This document shows, piece by piece, positions 8,976 through 19,474 of a stretch of 64,000 nt of DNA. The first letter of the stretch is position 1, and each line of letters begins with the position of its first letter. The notes beneath the pieces are model-generated. The model saw only the letters and a program-made list of their open reading frames with translations. It ran no database searches and had not been told where the DNA came from. The DNA is from Owenweeksia sp963758205. Its GTDB lineage: Bacteria > Bacteroidota > Bacteroidia > Flavobacteriales > Schleiferiaceae. The position numbers and the translations under genes are program-made. The DNA is taken from positions 868,001 through 932,000 of the forward strand of contig CAVWUM010000001.1 of NCBI GenBank assembly GCA_963758205.1, written 5' to 3'.

Positions 8976-9911
8976 ATGCAGGAAGAAAATATCGACATCC
9001 AGAATTTCCGTGATTTTGAAACCCTTGAGTTTTTTGCCCGGCAGGTGGTGGAGGGCTTTATTACCGGTATGCACAAGAGTCCGTTTCATGGATTTTCGGT
9101 GGAGTTTTCGGAGCACCGTATTTACAACCCGGGCGAAAGCACCAAAAACATTGACTGGAAGCTGTATGGCCGCACCGATCGCCTTTACACTAAAAGGTAT
9201 GAGGAAGAAACCAACCTGCGTTGCCGCCTGGTGATTGATACTTCGGGCAGTATGTTTTACCCCGAGGGTAGGATGGGGGATGTGAAAAATCCTAATAAGT
9301 TGCTGTTTTCCTGTATCGCATCCATGGCCCTCATGAACTTATTGAAGCGCCAGCGCGATGCGGTAGGTTTGAGCCTGTTTGGTAGGCACGATACCAATAC
9401 CCCGGCCCGCTCCACCTTTCAGCACCATAAGCTTATAAACACGGAGCTATATAAGGTGCTTAGCGGCTATGACAGGAAGGATAGCAGCACTGTAAGTATG
9501 ATTGACTCGCTGCATCTTATAGCGCAGCAAATCCACAAGCGCTCGCTGGTTATTCTCTTTTCTGATCTTTTTGAAATGCAGGATAACCCCGAAGAGCTGT
9601 TTGACGCCCTTCAGCACTTAAAGTACAACAAGCATGAGGTGGTCATTTTCTGGACTACCGATAAAACTACCGAGCTCGATTTTGACTTCAGCGAAAAGCC
9701 CTACCGCTTTGTGGATATGGAAAGCGGCCAAACCTTAAAGCTTAATCCCACGGAAGTGAAAAGCCATTACCTGAAGGAAATGGAACGTTTTAAAGCGGAG
9801 CTTACCCTTAAATGTGTTCAGTATAAAATAGACCTGGTGGAGGCTGACGTAAGCCGAGGGTACCATCCTATACTACAGGAGTACCTCCTGAAAAGGAAAA
9901 GGATGTTTTAA
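8976..9911 (+). CDS. DUF58 domain-containing protein
   Basis: 311 residues with the DUF58 signature: SVEFSEHRIYNPGESTKNIDWKLYGRTDRLYTKRYEEET near 45-85, then a von Willebrand A-like core (VIDTSGSMFY at about 86-95 is a MIDAS-type DxSxS motif). No membrane segment. DUF58 proteins usually work beside MoxR AAA ATPases and VWA/BatA proteins in envelope or aerotolerance modules; no such partner is next to it here. The ATG at 8976 matches the usual family N-terminus. Confidence 0.85.
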   Translation: MQEENIDIQNFRDFETLEFFARQVVEGFITGMHKSPFHGFSVEFSEHRIYNPGESTKNIDWKLYGRTDRLYTKRYEEETNLRCRLVIDTSGSMFYPEGRMGDVKNPNKLLFSCIASMALMNLLKRQRDAVGLSLFGRHDTNTPARSTFQHHKLINTELYKVLSGYDRKDSSTVSMIDSLHLIAQQIHKRSLVILFSDLFEMQDNPEELFDALQHLKYNKHEVVIFWTTDKTTELDFDFSEKPYRFVDMESGQTLKLNPTEVKSHYLKEMERFKAELTLKCVQYKIDLVEADVSRGYHPILQEYLLKRKRMF

Positions 9912-10388
9912 ATCCAAAATCTTTCAATTTAAGGGCATAACCCAGGTTCATAATTAGCCATAAAATAAGGCCTGTAGAGATAGGTGTAGAATTTTTTTCA
10001 AAAATTATCACCTCAAAATGCCTGAGTGTAAATGGCTTGACTATCAAGGTTATCGGCCAGGTAGGGTGGAAATTGCTTCAATGCAATTGATAATCAGTAT
10101 AGTTAGGTGTTTTTTTAGGTATTTTCTTAAACTACATTTGACCCCTGAAAAGCTAATCATGCAGTTTGATTAGCTGAATGAAACTCACTCTAACTCTAAA
10201 TGCTATGAAAGTAATTACCTATCCCGGGTATATCTAATCCGGTAGCCGATAAGGATCCTTTTTAAGTAATCCTTTCCAACAATTTCACATTTCAATTTCA
10301 CTTTTTTTCAATCAGGCAATAACCTGAAGCTGGTCGTCTATGCTTTTGGGTTTAGTCCTTAAGTCACTCATTACCAAAAAATTCAGAC
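9912..10388 (+). promoter_or_regulatory. Long leader region upstream of the giant adhesin
   Basis: 477 bp without a gene. TACATTTG at 10133-10140 fits the -7 consensus TAnnTTTG and would give a 5' leader of about 240 bases. The region is AT-rich with several T-runs. No terminator with a strong stem is seen after the DUF58 gene. Confidence 0.35.
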
Positions 10389-13300
10389 ATGAGAAAAACT
10401 CTACATTCAACTATTTTCACACTGCTAGTGTGTTTAATGCTCCCCGCACTTGCGCGGGCCCAAACAAATACCACCATTGCCGGGTGGAATTTTGATTTTT
10501 CAGGCGGCTCTAATACTGGTATCACAGGAAACACCGGAGTGAATATTACCGGCACAGGCCAAAGTAGTTCAGCCTTTTATTCAAGTATTGGCTGTACTGG
10601 TGGTGAAGCTATTTGTAATGGATGGTCAAGCGGTGATAGATGGCAATCTGCCGCCTTTAAAACTACGGGTGCTACCAATCTTACGTACTCATTTAAACAT
10701 TCGTCTTTCAGCAACGGACCACGAAATTTTAAGTTTCAATACAGCCTAAATGGCAGTACGTGGGTAAACTTAATTTCCTCCTACACCATACCTATAAGCA
10801 ATGGCTGTAGCTCTTGGTACACAGCCAGCAATGTGTCGCTGCCATCTGCTTTGGAGAATCAAAGTACGGTGTATCTTAGGTGGGAAACCAGCAGTAGTGG
10901 CAATGGTGGTAATCGCCTTGATGAAGTTTATATAAAAGGAGACGTAGGTGGTAATCTTTCTGCTTCTATTTCAGCACAAACCAATGTAAGTTGCGGTGGT
11001 ACCAATGATGGCGCTGCTACCGTAACAGTTAGTGGGGGAACAGCCAATTACACTTATGTATGGAGCAGCGGTTCTACAACTAGTAATTCATCATCAGCCA
11101 GCAACACTGTAACTGGATTAGCCGTGGGTACATACACCGTAACTATAACGGATGGTAGTTCGTGCACAGAAACTAAAAGTGTAACCATTTCAAAACAAAG
11201 TTCTCCGGTTGTTCTCAGTGCATCATCTCAAACCAATATTGCATGCAATGGTGGTGCTACAGGTGCTGCAGCTGTAAGTGCTGCCAGCGGAGGTACAGCA
11301 CCTTATACTTATAACTGGACACCAGGTAATCCTACTGGTGATGGCACAACATCCGTAACCGGTTTATCAGCCGGTACCTGGACGTGTACTGTTACCGATG
11401 CAAATGGTTGTACAAAATCTCAAAACTTTACTATAACCCAGCCAGCGGCTTTGGTACTTACCCCGGCCTCTCAAACCAATATTGCCTGCAACGCGGGTTC
11501 TACAGGTGCGGCCACGGTAAATGCAGCCACCGGTGGTTCTGCTCCCTACACTTACAACTGGACTCCCGGTAACCCAACCGGTGATGGCTCTACATCCGTA
11601 TCTGGCCTTACAGCCGGAACATGGACATGTACAGTTACCGATGCTAACGGTTGTACGAAATCTCAGAATTTTACCATCACTCAGCCTGCAGCTTTAAGTG
11701 CTTCAGTATCTATAGATAGTAATGTAAGCTGTAATGGAGCAAACGATGGTGGGTTAACGGCCAACGTAAGCGGTGGGTCGTATCCTTATACTTATTTATG
11801 GAATAATATGGCCACAACGGCCAGTATGACCGGCTTATCGGCTGGAAACTATACCGTTACCGTTACCGATGCTAATGGCTGTACAACTTTAGCTTCAGGC
11901 ACAGTTACCGAACCTGCGGCTTTATCAGCTGTGGTGATGGTGGATAGCAATGTGAGTTGCAACGGTGGACATGATGGTGGGCTTACCGTTGGTGTATCAG
12001 GTGGTACTGCTCCTTACACTTATATGTGGAATAATATGGCCACTACAGCCAGCATCACAGGTCTTTCGGCAGGTAACTATTCAGTTGCTATTACTGATGC
12101 CAATGGTTGTACCGAAACGGCTAATGGAACTATTACAGAACCTACCATACTATCAGCCACAGCTACTACATCTGATGTAAGCTGTAATGGCGACAGCGAT
12201 GGTTCAATTGATATTACTGTTACTGGTGGCACGGCACCTTACACCTTTAATTGGGGTGGGGGAGTAACTACCGAAGACCGCACCGCGATTCCTGCTGGTA
12301 ACTATTCCGTAACCATTACTGATGCCAATGGATGCAGCACTAGCGCAAACAGTACCGTTGGAGAACCTGACATGCTGCTATCAAAAGATACAGCTGTAGC
12401 CTCAGGCAGTGTTACCATCAATGGTAATTGGGGTGGCTGGCTTGATGATGCTTCTGGTATAGTAGAGAGCAACCCAAGTACATTTGTTTTTGCCGGAGTT
12501 ACAAGTAATACAGATCATGTGGGCTGGAATAAGTTCGACATCTCATCAATTCCGGATAATGCCACCATAACTTCTGTTACGCTGGAATTATATTGTAACA
12601 GGGCCAATGGAACCGGTACAATAAATATTGATATTAATGATATTTCGGGTGTTTATGGACCGTATAACTCTATAAATCCGGGCGCTTATGCAGACTTCAA
12701 TAATGGAACTTATACCACTATACCTGTAACTTTAGCAGGATACTACAGTAATATTGATTTAGGGCCTCAGGCTGCTGCTGATTTACAAAGCAGACTAGCC
12801 GGGGATGAATTTCAGATTGCGTTGGACGCTAATGGTAATTCGGATTGGAAACGCTTTACCTCTAACCTGAGCAAGATTACTGTTAATTATGGTTCAACTG
12901 CAACTATAGTTCAGGAAATATGTCCGGGAAGCACTCCAGCAACTATCAATCAGTTGGACACGGTAAATGGAGGCTCTGGAAACTATGCCTACCTATGGCA
13001 ATCTTCTTCTGATTACGGAACAAGCTGGATCAACGCTCCGGGAGTTAATACTCTTTTGGATTATATCCCAACTGTTGCTCTATTTGATACTACATATTAC
13101 CGCAGAATGGTTATTGATCAATCATGTGGAGATTCTGCCTTCAGCGATATCGTTAAAGTGCATGTGCCCGATTCGCTTGAGCTTGACAGCGCAATAACTA
13201 ATGTAAGTTGTAATGGCGGCAGCGATGGCGTTATTGACCTTACTGTGATAGGTGGAGCAGCTCCATACACGTATGCATGGAGCAATACCGCTACTACCGA

Positions 13301-16300
13301 AGATATTAATGGATTAAGTGCCGGAACTTATTCGGTTACCGTAACGGATAAATTCGGTTGTACGATTTCCAAAAGCTTTACGGTTTACGAGCCTGCTTTA
13401 CTGGTAGCCAATATTGCTCTGGACAGTAATGAAAGCTGCACGGGAGCCTTTGATGGTGGACTGACCGCCTCAGCTACCGGTGGAACTATGCCTTATAGCT
13501 ATGCCTGGTCTAATGGTGCAGGTACAGCAACCATTAAAGGAATTAAGGCAGGTAATTACTCAGTTACTATTACTGATTCCAACGGATGTACGGCTACTGA
13601 AAATCATACTGTGATTATGGAAGACCTTACTAGCCCAACTGTGAGCGTTCAAAACATAAACGCTTACCTGGATGCTACTGGTAATGTAACTGTCACTGCT
13701 AACCAGGTGGACAATGGTTCTAATGATTTCTGTGGGCTGGATACCCTGATCCTGGATAATTACAGCTTTAACTGTTCTGATATCGGGGCCAACACTGTGT
13801 GGTTTAAAGCGATTGACATCAACGGCAACATGGATTCGGCTACAGCCATTGTAACTGTAATTGATACCGTAGCTCCTAAAGTGTTGACCAGTGGTGTAAC
13901 CGTGTACCTTGATGCTGTCGGTCAGGCTTCTATAGCCCTTAATGACATCGAAAACGGATCTACCGATGCATGTGGAATTGCAAGTTCAGCTTTGAGCCAA
14001 TACAACTTTGATTGCTCACACGTTGGTTCAAACACGGTTATGCTTTCAGTAACTGATATTCATGGTAATATTGGAACTGCCAACGCTACAGTGACCGTAC
14101 TGGATACCATTAGTCCAAAAGCGAGAGTGAAAAACGTAACAGCCTACCTCAATGCTAATGGAATTGCCACCGTTAACGCTGCCGATGTGGACAATGGTAG
14201 TTCCGATATCTGTAACTTCTCACTAAGTCTGTCGCAAACATCTTTTGATTGTACTGAAACCGGTCTTAACCTAAAAACTTTCACCATCACAGATGGCAGC
14301 GGTAACAAGGCCTCCAAGGATGTGTTGATTACTGTTAAGGATACCATCAGCCCAACGCTACGCCTTAAAAAGATGCTTACCGTTACGCTTGATCAGTTTG
14401 GTAATGCTTCTATTTCGGCCAGCCAGTTGGATAGTGCCAGCACTGATAACTGCTCAAACCTGTTGTTTTTCAGTGTAAATAAAACAAGCTTTAACTGCAG
14501 CGACCTTGGTAATAACCAGGTGGTGGTTACAGCTTTTGACAACAAAAACAATAGCACTAGTGGGATAGCTACCGTAAAGGTGGTAGACTACCTGGCGCCC
14601 GTGGTTAATACCAGGAATATTTCAGCTTACCTGGATGCAAGCGGTATTGTTACCGTAGCTGCTTCTGCAGTTAATAACTCTACTACTGATAACTGCGCGG
14701 TAGATAGCCTTTGGTTGGATAAATCAACCTTCGGATGTGCCAACCTTGGGCAGAATGTGGTAAGGCTTTATGCAAAAGATAAAAGCGGAAACGTGGCCCA
14801 GGCCAATGCAGTAATTACTGTTGTGGATACTATTTCTCCGGTAGTGCTAACCAAGAATGCAACTATCTATCTCAATATAAATGGTGTGGCCACTATTTCG
14901 GCTGCAAGCCTTAACAATGGTAGTACGGATAACTGTGCTTTGCAATCTATGAGTCTTAACAAAACCACTTTTGGTTGCGCAGATCTTGGTACTAATACAG
15001 TTGTACTTACCGTGATGGATGCCCATGGAAACGGTACTTCAGCCAATGCTACAGTAACGGTAATAGATACAATTTCCCCTGTGGTGGTTATCCAAAACAT
15101 TACCGTAGCGCTTGATGCCAGCGGAAATGCCATCATCACCCCGGCAATGGTGAATAATGGTTCAACTGATGCCTGTGGTATTCAGTCTATGAGCCTTGAT
15201 GTAATCAGCTTTACATGCGCTAATCTTGGAGCAAATACAGTAACACTTTCCGTTACGGATAACCATTCTAACGTAAGTGCCAAAACAGCTACGGTTACGG
15301 TGGTGGATAATGTGAAGCCTGTAGTGGCTACTAAAAACATTACCATTTACCTTGATGCTAATGGCGATGCCAACATTGTACCTGCAGACATTGATAATGG
15401 CAGTACGGATAACTGTGGTATTTCAGGCTACAGCCTTGATATTAGCGTGTTTGATTGCGCTGACCTTGGCCAGAACCTGGTAATACTTACCGCTACCGAT
15501 GCCAGCAATAACTCAGCGTCCAAATCTGCATTTGTAACGGTATTGGATACTATCAATCCATCGATTGATAATATGCCGGCAAACATTACCGTGTATGCAC
15601 CGGCCAACCAATGTGCCGCCAACGTACAATGGCCGGCCATTACAGGTAGCGATAACTGCAATGTTGCAGCTATTACAACCAGTAAGGCCAATGGTGCTGT
15701 GTTCCCGTTGGGAACTACAACGGTGAATGTTACGGCTACTGATGGTAGCGGAAACTTTGTAGCTCAGACTTTTGATATTACTGTATTGGACACGGTAGCA
15801 CCTATGGTGAGTAATGTACCTTCAAACTATACAGTGGCACCTAATGCCAATAGTTGTGATGCATTGGTAAACTGGATTGAGCCTGTAGCCATTGATAATT
15901 GCGGTGGTATTACCTGGACGAAGTCTCACATACCTGGTTCTACCTTCCCGGTAGGAAATACTACGGTTACCTACACTGCCACTGATGCGCAGAACAATGC
16001 CACTACTGTAAGTTTTGTGGTAACTGTAAATGATGTGGTAGCACCTGTAATCAGCAGTGTACCTGCCAACATCAATGTAAATGCTGATGCGGGAAGTTGC
16101 AACGCGGTAGTTAACTACACTATGCCTACTGTTTTTGATAATTGCTCAGGAGCAAGTATTGTAAGTTCTCATCCTTCAGGAAGCACTTTTGCACTGGGAG
16201 CCACAGTGGTAACTTTTACAGCAACGGATGCTGCCAATAATGTTTCTATTGCCAAATTCACGGTAACGGTTACAGATCGCGAAAAGCCAATGGTTACTTC

Positions 16301-17228
16301 AATGCCGGCCAGCGATACGGTGGGTAGCTGCGGAGCAACTTACACTTTTGCAATGCCAACTGCTACTGATAATTGCTCTGGTGTAACTGTAACTCAAATT
16401 GCAGGACTTAGCAGTGGAAGTATTTTCCCGACAGGTGTTACCGTAAATGCCTTCCGCATTAGCGATGCCAATGGAAGTGATACCACAGTAAGCTTTAGCG
16501 TGGTGGTTGTACCTCAGGGTATGCCCAACCTGCCTACTGTGCTTGAAATTTGTGAGCACATGCCGGCTGTGGAAATGACCTTAGGCCAGAACATGAACTG
16601 GACCGGTAAAGGTATAGTTGCCAATGGAACCACATTTGACCCTGCGGTGGCCGCACCCGGACGTCATAAACTGGATTACACCTTTGTTGACAGAATGGGA
16701 TGCAGCGTATCGGGTAGCATTTATGTAACGGTATTGCCTCGCCCAGCTAAACCGGTGATTGCCAAAATCGGCTCTACCACACTATCTACAGGCAACTTTG
16801 TAACCTACCAGTGGTACCGCGATGGTATTGCCATACCTGGTGCCACTTCTCAAAACCTGAATTACACAGTAGGTGGTAACTACCAGGTAATGGTGACCAA
16901 TGCTTCAGGTTGTGATAACTTCTCTGATGGTGTGGTTATTGGCCAGGGTAAAGGTGGAATTGGTATAGAAGAGGAGCTTTTTGGTAACCTTGATTTATAC
17001 CCTAACCCATCCAACGGATTAATAACTATTGACCTGAACCGCGAGCAGGTGGAAAGCATCGAAATTACGGTGTATAATACGGCCGGTAAGCAGGTATTCG
17101 CACAAACCGAACACACTTCTACTGAAGGTAAAACCAGGATAGACCTTAGTAACCTTCCGGACGCTACCTATCTGGTGCACATCAAATCAGGTAATGAAAC
17201 TGCCGTAAAACGTGTGGTGCTTTATTAA
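10389..17228 (+). CDS. Giant SprB/HYR-repeat adhesin with T9SS sorting domain
   Basis: A 2279-residue surface protein. Residues 1-24 are a Sec signal peptide (cut after ALARA). An N-terminal beta domain reaches about 187. Six SprB-type repeats follow (188-663; NVSCNGxxDG...GGTAPYTYxWNN...GLSAGNYTVTVTDANGCT). A DNRLRE-like domain comes next (about 668-838), then an Ig/PKD-like stretch and two more SprB repeats (about 931-1077). Eight units of about 73-80 residues start with (S/A)PxVxxxNxTxYLDAxG (about 1078-1724). Four HYR domains are followed by a linker. The C-terminal 75 residues are a type A T9SS sorting domain (LYPNPSNG...VYNTAGKQV...TYLVHI). It is exported by Sec and then the type IX system. 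Related repeats occur in the gliding adhesin SprB and in attachment proteins. It probably forms an operon with the OmpA-like gene 27 bp downstream. Confidence 0.9.
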   Translation: MRKTLHSTIFTLLVCLMLPALARAQTNTTIAGWNFDFSGGSNTGITGNTGVNITGTGQSSSAFYSSIGCTGGEAICNGWSSGDRWQSAAFKTTGATNLTYSFKHSSFSNGPRNFKFQYSLNGSTWVNLISSYTIPISNGCSSWYTASNVSLPSALENQSTVYLRWETSSSGNGGNRLDEVYIKGDVGGNLSASISAQTNVSCGGTNDGAATVTVSGGTANYTYVWSSGSTTSNSSSASNTVTGLAVGTYTVTITDGSSCTETKSVTISKQSSPVVLSASSQTNIACNGGATGAAAVSAASGGTAPYTYNWTPGNPTGDGTTSVTGLSAGTWTCTVTDANGCTKSQNFTITQPAALVLTPASQTNIACNAGSTGAATVNAATGGSAPYTYNWTPGNPTGDGSTSVSGLTAGTWTCTVTDANGCTKSQNFTITQPAALSASVSIDSNVSCNGANDGGLTANVSGGSYPYTYLWNNMATTASMTGLSAGNYTVTVTDANGCTTLASGTVTEPAALSAVVMVDSNVSCNGGHDGGLTVGVSGGTAPYTYMWNNMATTASITGLSAGNYSVAITDANGCTETANGTITEPTILSATATTSDVSCNGDSDGSIDITVTGGTAPYTFNWGGGVTTEDRTAIPAGNYSVTITDANGCSTSANSTVGEPDMLLSKDTAVASGSVTINGNWGGWLDDASGIVESNPSTFVFAGVTSNTDHVGWNKFDISSIPDNATITSVTLELYCNRANGTGTINIDINDISGVYGPYNSINPGAYADFNNGTYTTIPVTLAGYYSNIDLGPQAAADLQSRLAGDEFQIALDANGNSDWKRFTSNLSKITVNYGSTATIVQEICPGSTPATINQLDTVNGGSGNYAYLWQSSSDYGTSWINAPGVNTLLDYIPTVALFDTTYYRRMVIDQSCGDSAFSDIVKVHVPDSLELDSAITNVSCNGGSDGVIDLTVIGGAAPYTYAWSNTATTEDINGLSAGTYSVTVTDKFGCTISKSFTVYEPALLVANIALDSNESCTGAFDGGLTASATGGTMPYSYAWSNGAGTATIKGIKAGNYSVTITDSNGCTATENHTVIMEDLTSPTVSVQNINAYLDATGNVTVTANQVDNGSNDFCGLDTLILDNYSFNCSDIGANTVWFKAIDINGNMDSATAIVTVIDTVAPKVLTSGVTVYLDAVGQASIALNDIENGSTDACGIASSALSQYNFDCSHVGSNTVMLSVTDIHGNIGTANATVTVLDTISPKARVKNVTAYLNANGIATVNAADVDNGSSDICNFSLSLSQTSFDCTETGLNLKTFTITDGSGNKASKDVLITVKDTISPTLRLKKMLTVTLDQFGNASISASQLDSASTDNCSNLLFFSVNKTSFNCSDLGNNQVVVTAFDNKNNSTSGIATVKVVDYLAPVVNTRNISAYLDASGIVTVAASAVNNSTTDNCAVDSLWLDKSTFGCANLGQNVVRLYAKDKSGNVAQANAVITVVDTISPVVLTKNATIYLNINGVATISAASLNNGSTDNCALQSMSLNKTTFGCADLGTNTVVLTVMDAHGNGTSANATVTVIDTISPVVVIQNITVALDASGNAIITPAMVNNGSTDACGIQSMSLDVISFTCANLGANTVTLSVTDNHSNVSAKTATVTVVDNVKPVVATKNITIYLDANGDANIVPADIDNGSTDNCGISGYSLDISVFDCADLGQNLVILTATDASNNSASKSAFVTVLDTINPSIDNMPANITVYAPANQCAANVQWPAITGSDNCNVAAITTSKANGAVFPLGTTTVNVTATDGSGNFVAQTFDITVLDTVAPMVSNVPSNYTVAPNANSCDALVNWIEPVAIDNCGGITWTKSHIPGSTFPVGNTTVTYTATDAQNNATTVSFVVTVNDVVAPVISSVPANINVNADAGSCNAVVNYTMPTVFDNCSGASIVSSHPSGSTFALGATVVTFTATDAANNVSIAKFTVTVTDREKPMVTSMPASDTVGSCGATYTFAMPTATDNCSGVTVTQIAGLSSGSIFPTGVTVNAFRISDANGSDTTVSFSVVVVPQGMPNLPTVLEICEHMPAVEMTLGQNMNWTGKGIVANGTTFDPAVAAPGRHKLDYTFVDRMGCSVSGSIYVTVLPRPAKPVIAKIGSTTLSTGNFVTYQWYRDGIAIPGATSQNLNYTVGGNYQVMVTNASGCDNFSDGVVIGQGKGGIGIEEELFGNLDLYPNPSNGLITIDLNREQVESIEITVYNTAGKQVFAQTEHTSTEGKTRIDLSNLPDATYLVHIKSGNETAVKRVVLY

Positions 17229-17255
17229 TCCAATCCAACTTTAAATTTTACTAAA

Positions 17256-18443
17256 ATGAAAACTTCAATAAAACTAATTGCAGCTGCGGCACTCCTACAA
17301 GTAGGGGTGGCGCAGGCTCAAAGCAATCAGCCACAATTAAAATCATATAGCATTGGACTTAGGGCAGTAAACTTTTATGATATGCCATCTAAAAGGTATG
17401 ACTCTGAACTGAGCCGGGATCTGAAAGGCTTTAATGGTGACAACACATCCTTCGACCTTGGTTTTGATGTGTATGTGGAAAAGCAGTTTACACCAATTTG
17501 GGGAATACAGCTGGGTTACCGTAATGGCCGCTTAACCGGTGCCAATAATCAGGAATATTTTAAAAGCAGCTTTTCTGAAGGCTATGGAGATGTGCTTTTC
17601 AATATCAGTAACCTGGATAAAAAACACATGGACAGCAGGTTTAATTACTATGCAAAGGCTGGTGTTGGTTTTGGTGCATTCTCTGCAGACCGCTTTTTGG
17701 TAGCGGATGATAGCCCCAATGGTATTATGGAAGATGGTTACTGGGAAAGTCGCCTAGGTGCAGGTCTGCAGTATGAGCTGAACAGCTTTTTGCGCCTTGA
17801 ACTTGATGTAGCCTACAACATTGCCTTCAATGATGGTTTTGATGGCTATAATTACTCTACCGGTAGCGACCCTTACCTGAGCACAGGTCTTGGTTTGGCT
17901 TACACATTTGGTAAAAAAGAGGCCAAACCTATGTATGCAGTTAACTTTTTTGGCGAGGAATATTTTGGCGCAGGACAGGCTCCCGTGGTTGATACAAAGG
18001 CAGACAGCCTATTAGCCCTGGAGCTTAGCGAAGCTAAAAACCGTATGAGTGCTATGGAGGAGGTAATTGCTGACCAAAAAGCAGCTATTGCCCGCCTGGA
18101 GGCAGAAAAGGCCAAAATACAGGAGGTAAAGGTGCAGGGAGTTGAGGCCGTTTATTTTGCTGTAAACTCTGCTACCTTATCAGAGGCGGCCAAGCGCGAG
18201 CTTATGAAAACCCTTACCGGGGAAGAGGAGCGCGTAACCCTTACTGGTTTTGTAGATAATACCGGTGATGCGGCCTATAACGAAAAGCTAAAAGCCAGAA
18301 GGGTAGAGGCTGTAAAGCAGTTTTTAACTGAGGTGATAGGCGTTGATGAGTCGGCTATTAGTTTAAAACTAGCGGAGGATATCAAGGATCTTAAGAATAA
18401 TGACTTCCTGAACCGAAAGGTGGTAATCTCTTACTACCGCTAA
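17256..18443 (+). CDS. OmpA-like outer-membrane protein, probable adhesin partner
   Basis: 395 residues: signal peptide (1-21, cut after VAQA), an outer-membrane beta-barrel (about 30-225), a coiled coil (about 255-290, AEKAKIQEVKVQG) and a C-terminal OmpA/MotB-like peptidoglycan-binding domain (AVYFAVNSATLSEAAKREL...LTGFVDNTGDAAYNEKLKARRVEAVKQFL). It follows the giant adhesin by 27 bp and ends in a strong terminator, so the two are probably co-transcribed. It may anchor or help present the adhesin, comparable in context to the SprF/PorP proteins that follow SprB-like genes, though those are a different barrel family. Confidence 0.85.
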   Translation: MKTSIKLIAAAALLQVGVAQAQSNQPQLKSYSIGLRAVNFYDMPSKRYDSELSRDLKGFNGDNTSFDLGFDVYVEKQFTPIWGIQLGYRNGRLTGANNQEYFKSSFSEGYGDVLFNISNLDKKHMDSRFNYYAKAGVGFGAFSADRFLVADDSPNGIMEDGYWESRLGAGLQYELNSFLRLELDVAYNIAFNDGFDGYNYSTGSDPYLSTGLGLAYTFGKKEAKPMYAVNFFGEEYFGAGQAPVVDTKADSLLALELSEAKNRMSAMEEVIADQKAAIARLEAEKAKIQEVKVQGVEAVYFAVNSATLSEAAKRELMKTLTGEEERVTLTGFVDNTGDAAYNEKLKARRVEAVKQFLTEVIGVDESAISLKLAEDIKDLKNNDFLNRKVVISYYR

Positions 18444-18463
18444 TAATATTGGTTGGAGTGAAT

Positions 18464-18500
18464 GGGCCGTCACGCTGTAATGGTGTGGCGGCCTTTTTTT
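18464..18500 (+). terminator. Rho-independent terminator after the adhesin operon
   Basis: GGCCGTCACGC pairs with GTGTGGCGGCC (two G-T pairs) and is followed by seven T. It lies about 20 bp after the OmpA-like stop. Confidence 0.85.
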
Positions 18501-18588
18501 ATTTAATAGATTACTCATTTCATTTGAAATCTGAATTTCTCTGTTCATTGGATAAGAATGCTATCTAACTTAGCCTAAAACAATAACC

Positions 18589-19296
18589 ATGAAAACCTTC
18601 GTCAGTGATCTCTCTCAAAAGGAATATCCCGAAAGTGAAAAAGTAACAGGAGGCTCAGTACGTCAAGGCATATTAGACGTAATAAAAAAGGAGTATCCCG
18701 ATTTTGGGATAAGAAGCCTTATTGCAACCTCAGAGCTCAATCATTACCGTCAAAAGTACGTGGCCGATTACTTATTAAAGGAGGTGGGAGAAATATCGGA
18801 AATGGAAAGAACGGTGCTTGAAACCCTTCAAAACAATGAGGTTCTCTCTGATAAAATGTTGGAGGATCCGGGAGCCAAATTTACTTTTGGGCAAAGGCTG
18901 GCTGATAAAATTGCCTCTTTTGGCGGAAGCTGGAATTTCATCATCATTTTCGGTATTTTCATTTTTATATGGATGAGTATAAATGTAGTGGTATTGGCCA
19001 CCCGTGCTTTTGATCCTTATCCATTTATTTTGCTAAACCTTATTCTGTCTACTTTGGCCGCCCTTCAGGCTCCGGTAATAATGATGAGCCAAAACCGGCA
19101 GGAAGAAAAAGACCGTGAACGTTCCAGACAGGACTATATGGTGAATCTTAAGTCTGAGCTGGAAATTAGGATGCTGCATGAAAAGCTGGATCACCTTATT
19201 GTCCATCAGCAGCAAGAACTTCTTTCAATCCAGCAAATACAAATTGAGATGATGGAGGACATTATGAAGAAGATAGAAGCTAAAAATCAAGGCTGA
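18589..19296 (+). CDS. DUF1003 family membrane protein
   Basis: 235 residues. The central DUF1003 core has two membrane helices (NFIIIFGIFIFIWMSINVVVL and PFILLNLILSTLAALQAPVIMM) and the conserved MMSQNRQEEKDRERS tail motif near 165-180. A charged coiled-coil C-terminus follows. The N-terminal 100 residues, with a Lys/Glu-rich helical region, precede FGQRLADKIASFGGSW. The molecular function of the family is unknown. Monocistronic by position, between two terminated units. Confidence 0.88.
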   Translation: MKTFVSDLSQKEYPESEKVTGGSVRQGILDVIKKEYPDFGIRSLIATSELNHYRQKYVADYLLKEVGEISEMERTVLETLQNNEVLSDKMLEDPGAKFTFGQRLADKIASFGGSWNFIIIFGIFIFIWMSINVVVLATRAFDPYPFILLNLILSTLAALQAPVIMMSQNRQEEKDRERSRQDYMVNLKSELEIRMLHEKLDHLIVHQQQELLSIQQIQIEMMEDIMKKIEAKNQG

Positions 19297-19474
19297 TTTT
19301 CCTCACTTCCATGGAGTTGTACACTACTCTTGATTCTAAGAAAGTTGATTCAAAACTTATAGCTGTAACCTATCCGCACAACCTGTGTTTCATAGTAGTT
19401 AGCCGAGGTGTAAGTAAAGCCGTTTCCGCTTACTTCCTGGCGGATTATCATGGTATTAAGTAAATCGGTAGCAT

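Noticed and set aside
13620..15560. CRISPR-like or simple DNA repeats within the adhesin gene
   Set aside because: The periodicity is at protein level (about 75 residues) with diverged DNA; there is no short constant repeat with spacers, and no CRISPR array is seen anywhere in the window.
14144..15691. Minus-strand frames opposite the giant adhesin
   Set aside because: They mirror the repetitive coding sequence of the adhesin and have no independent start signals or family features.
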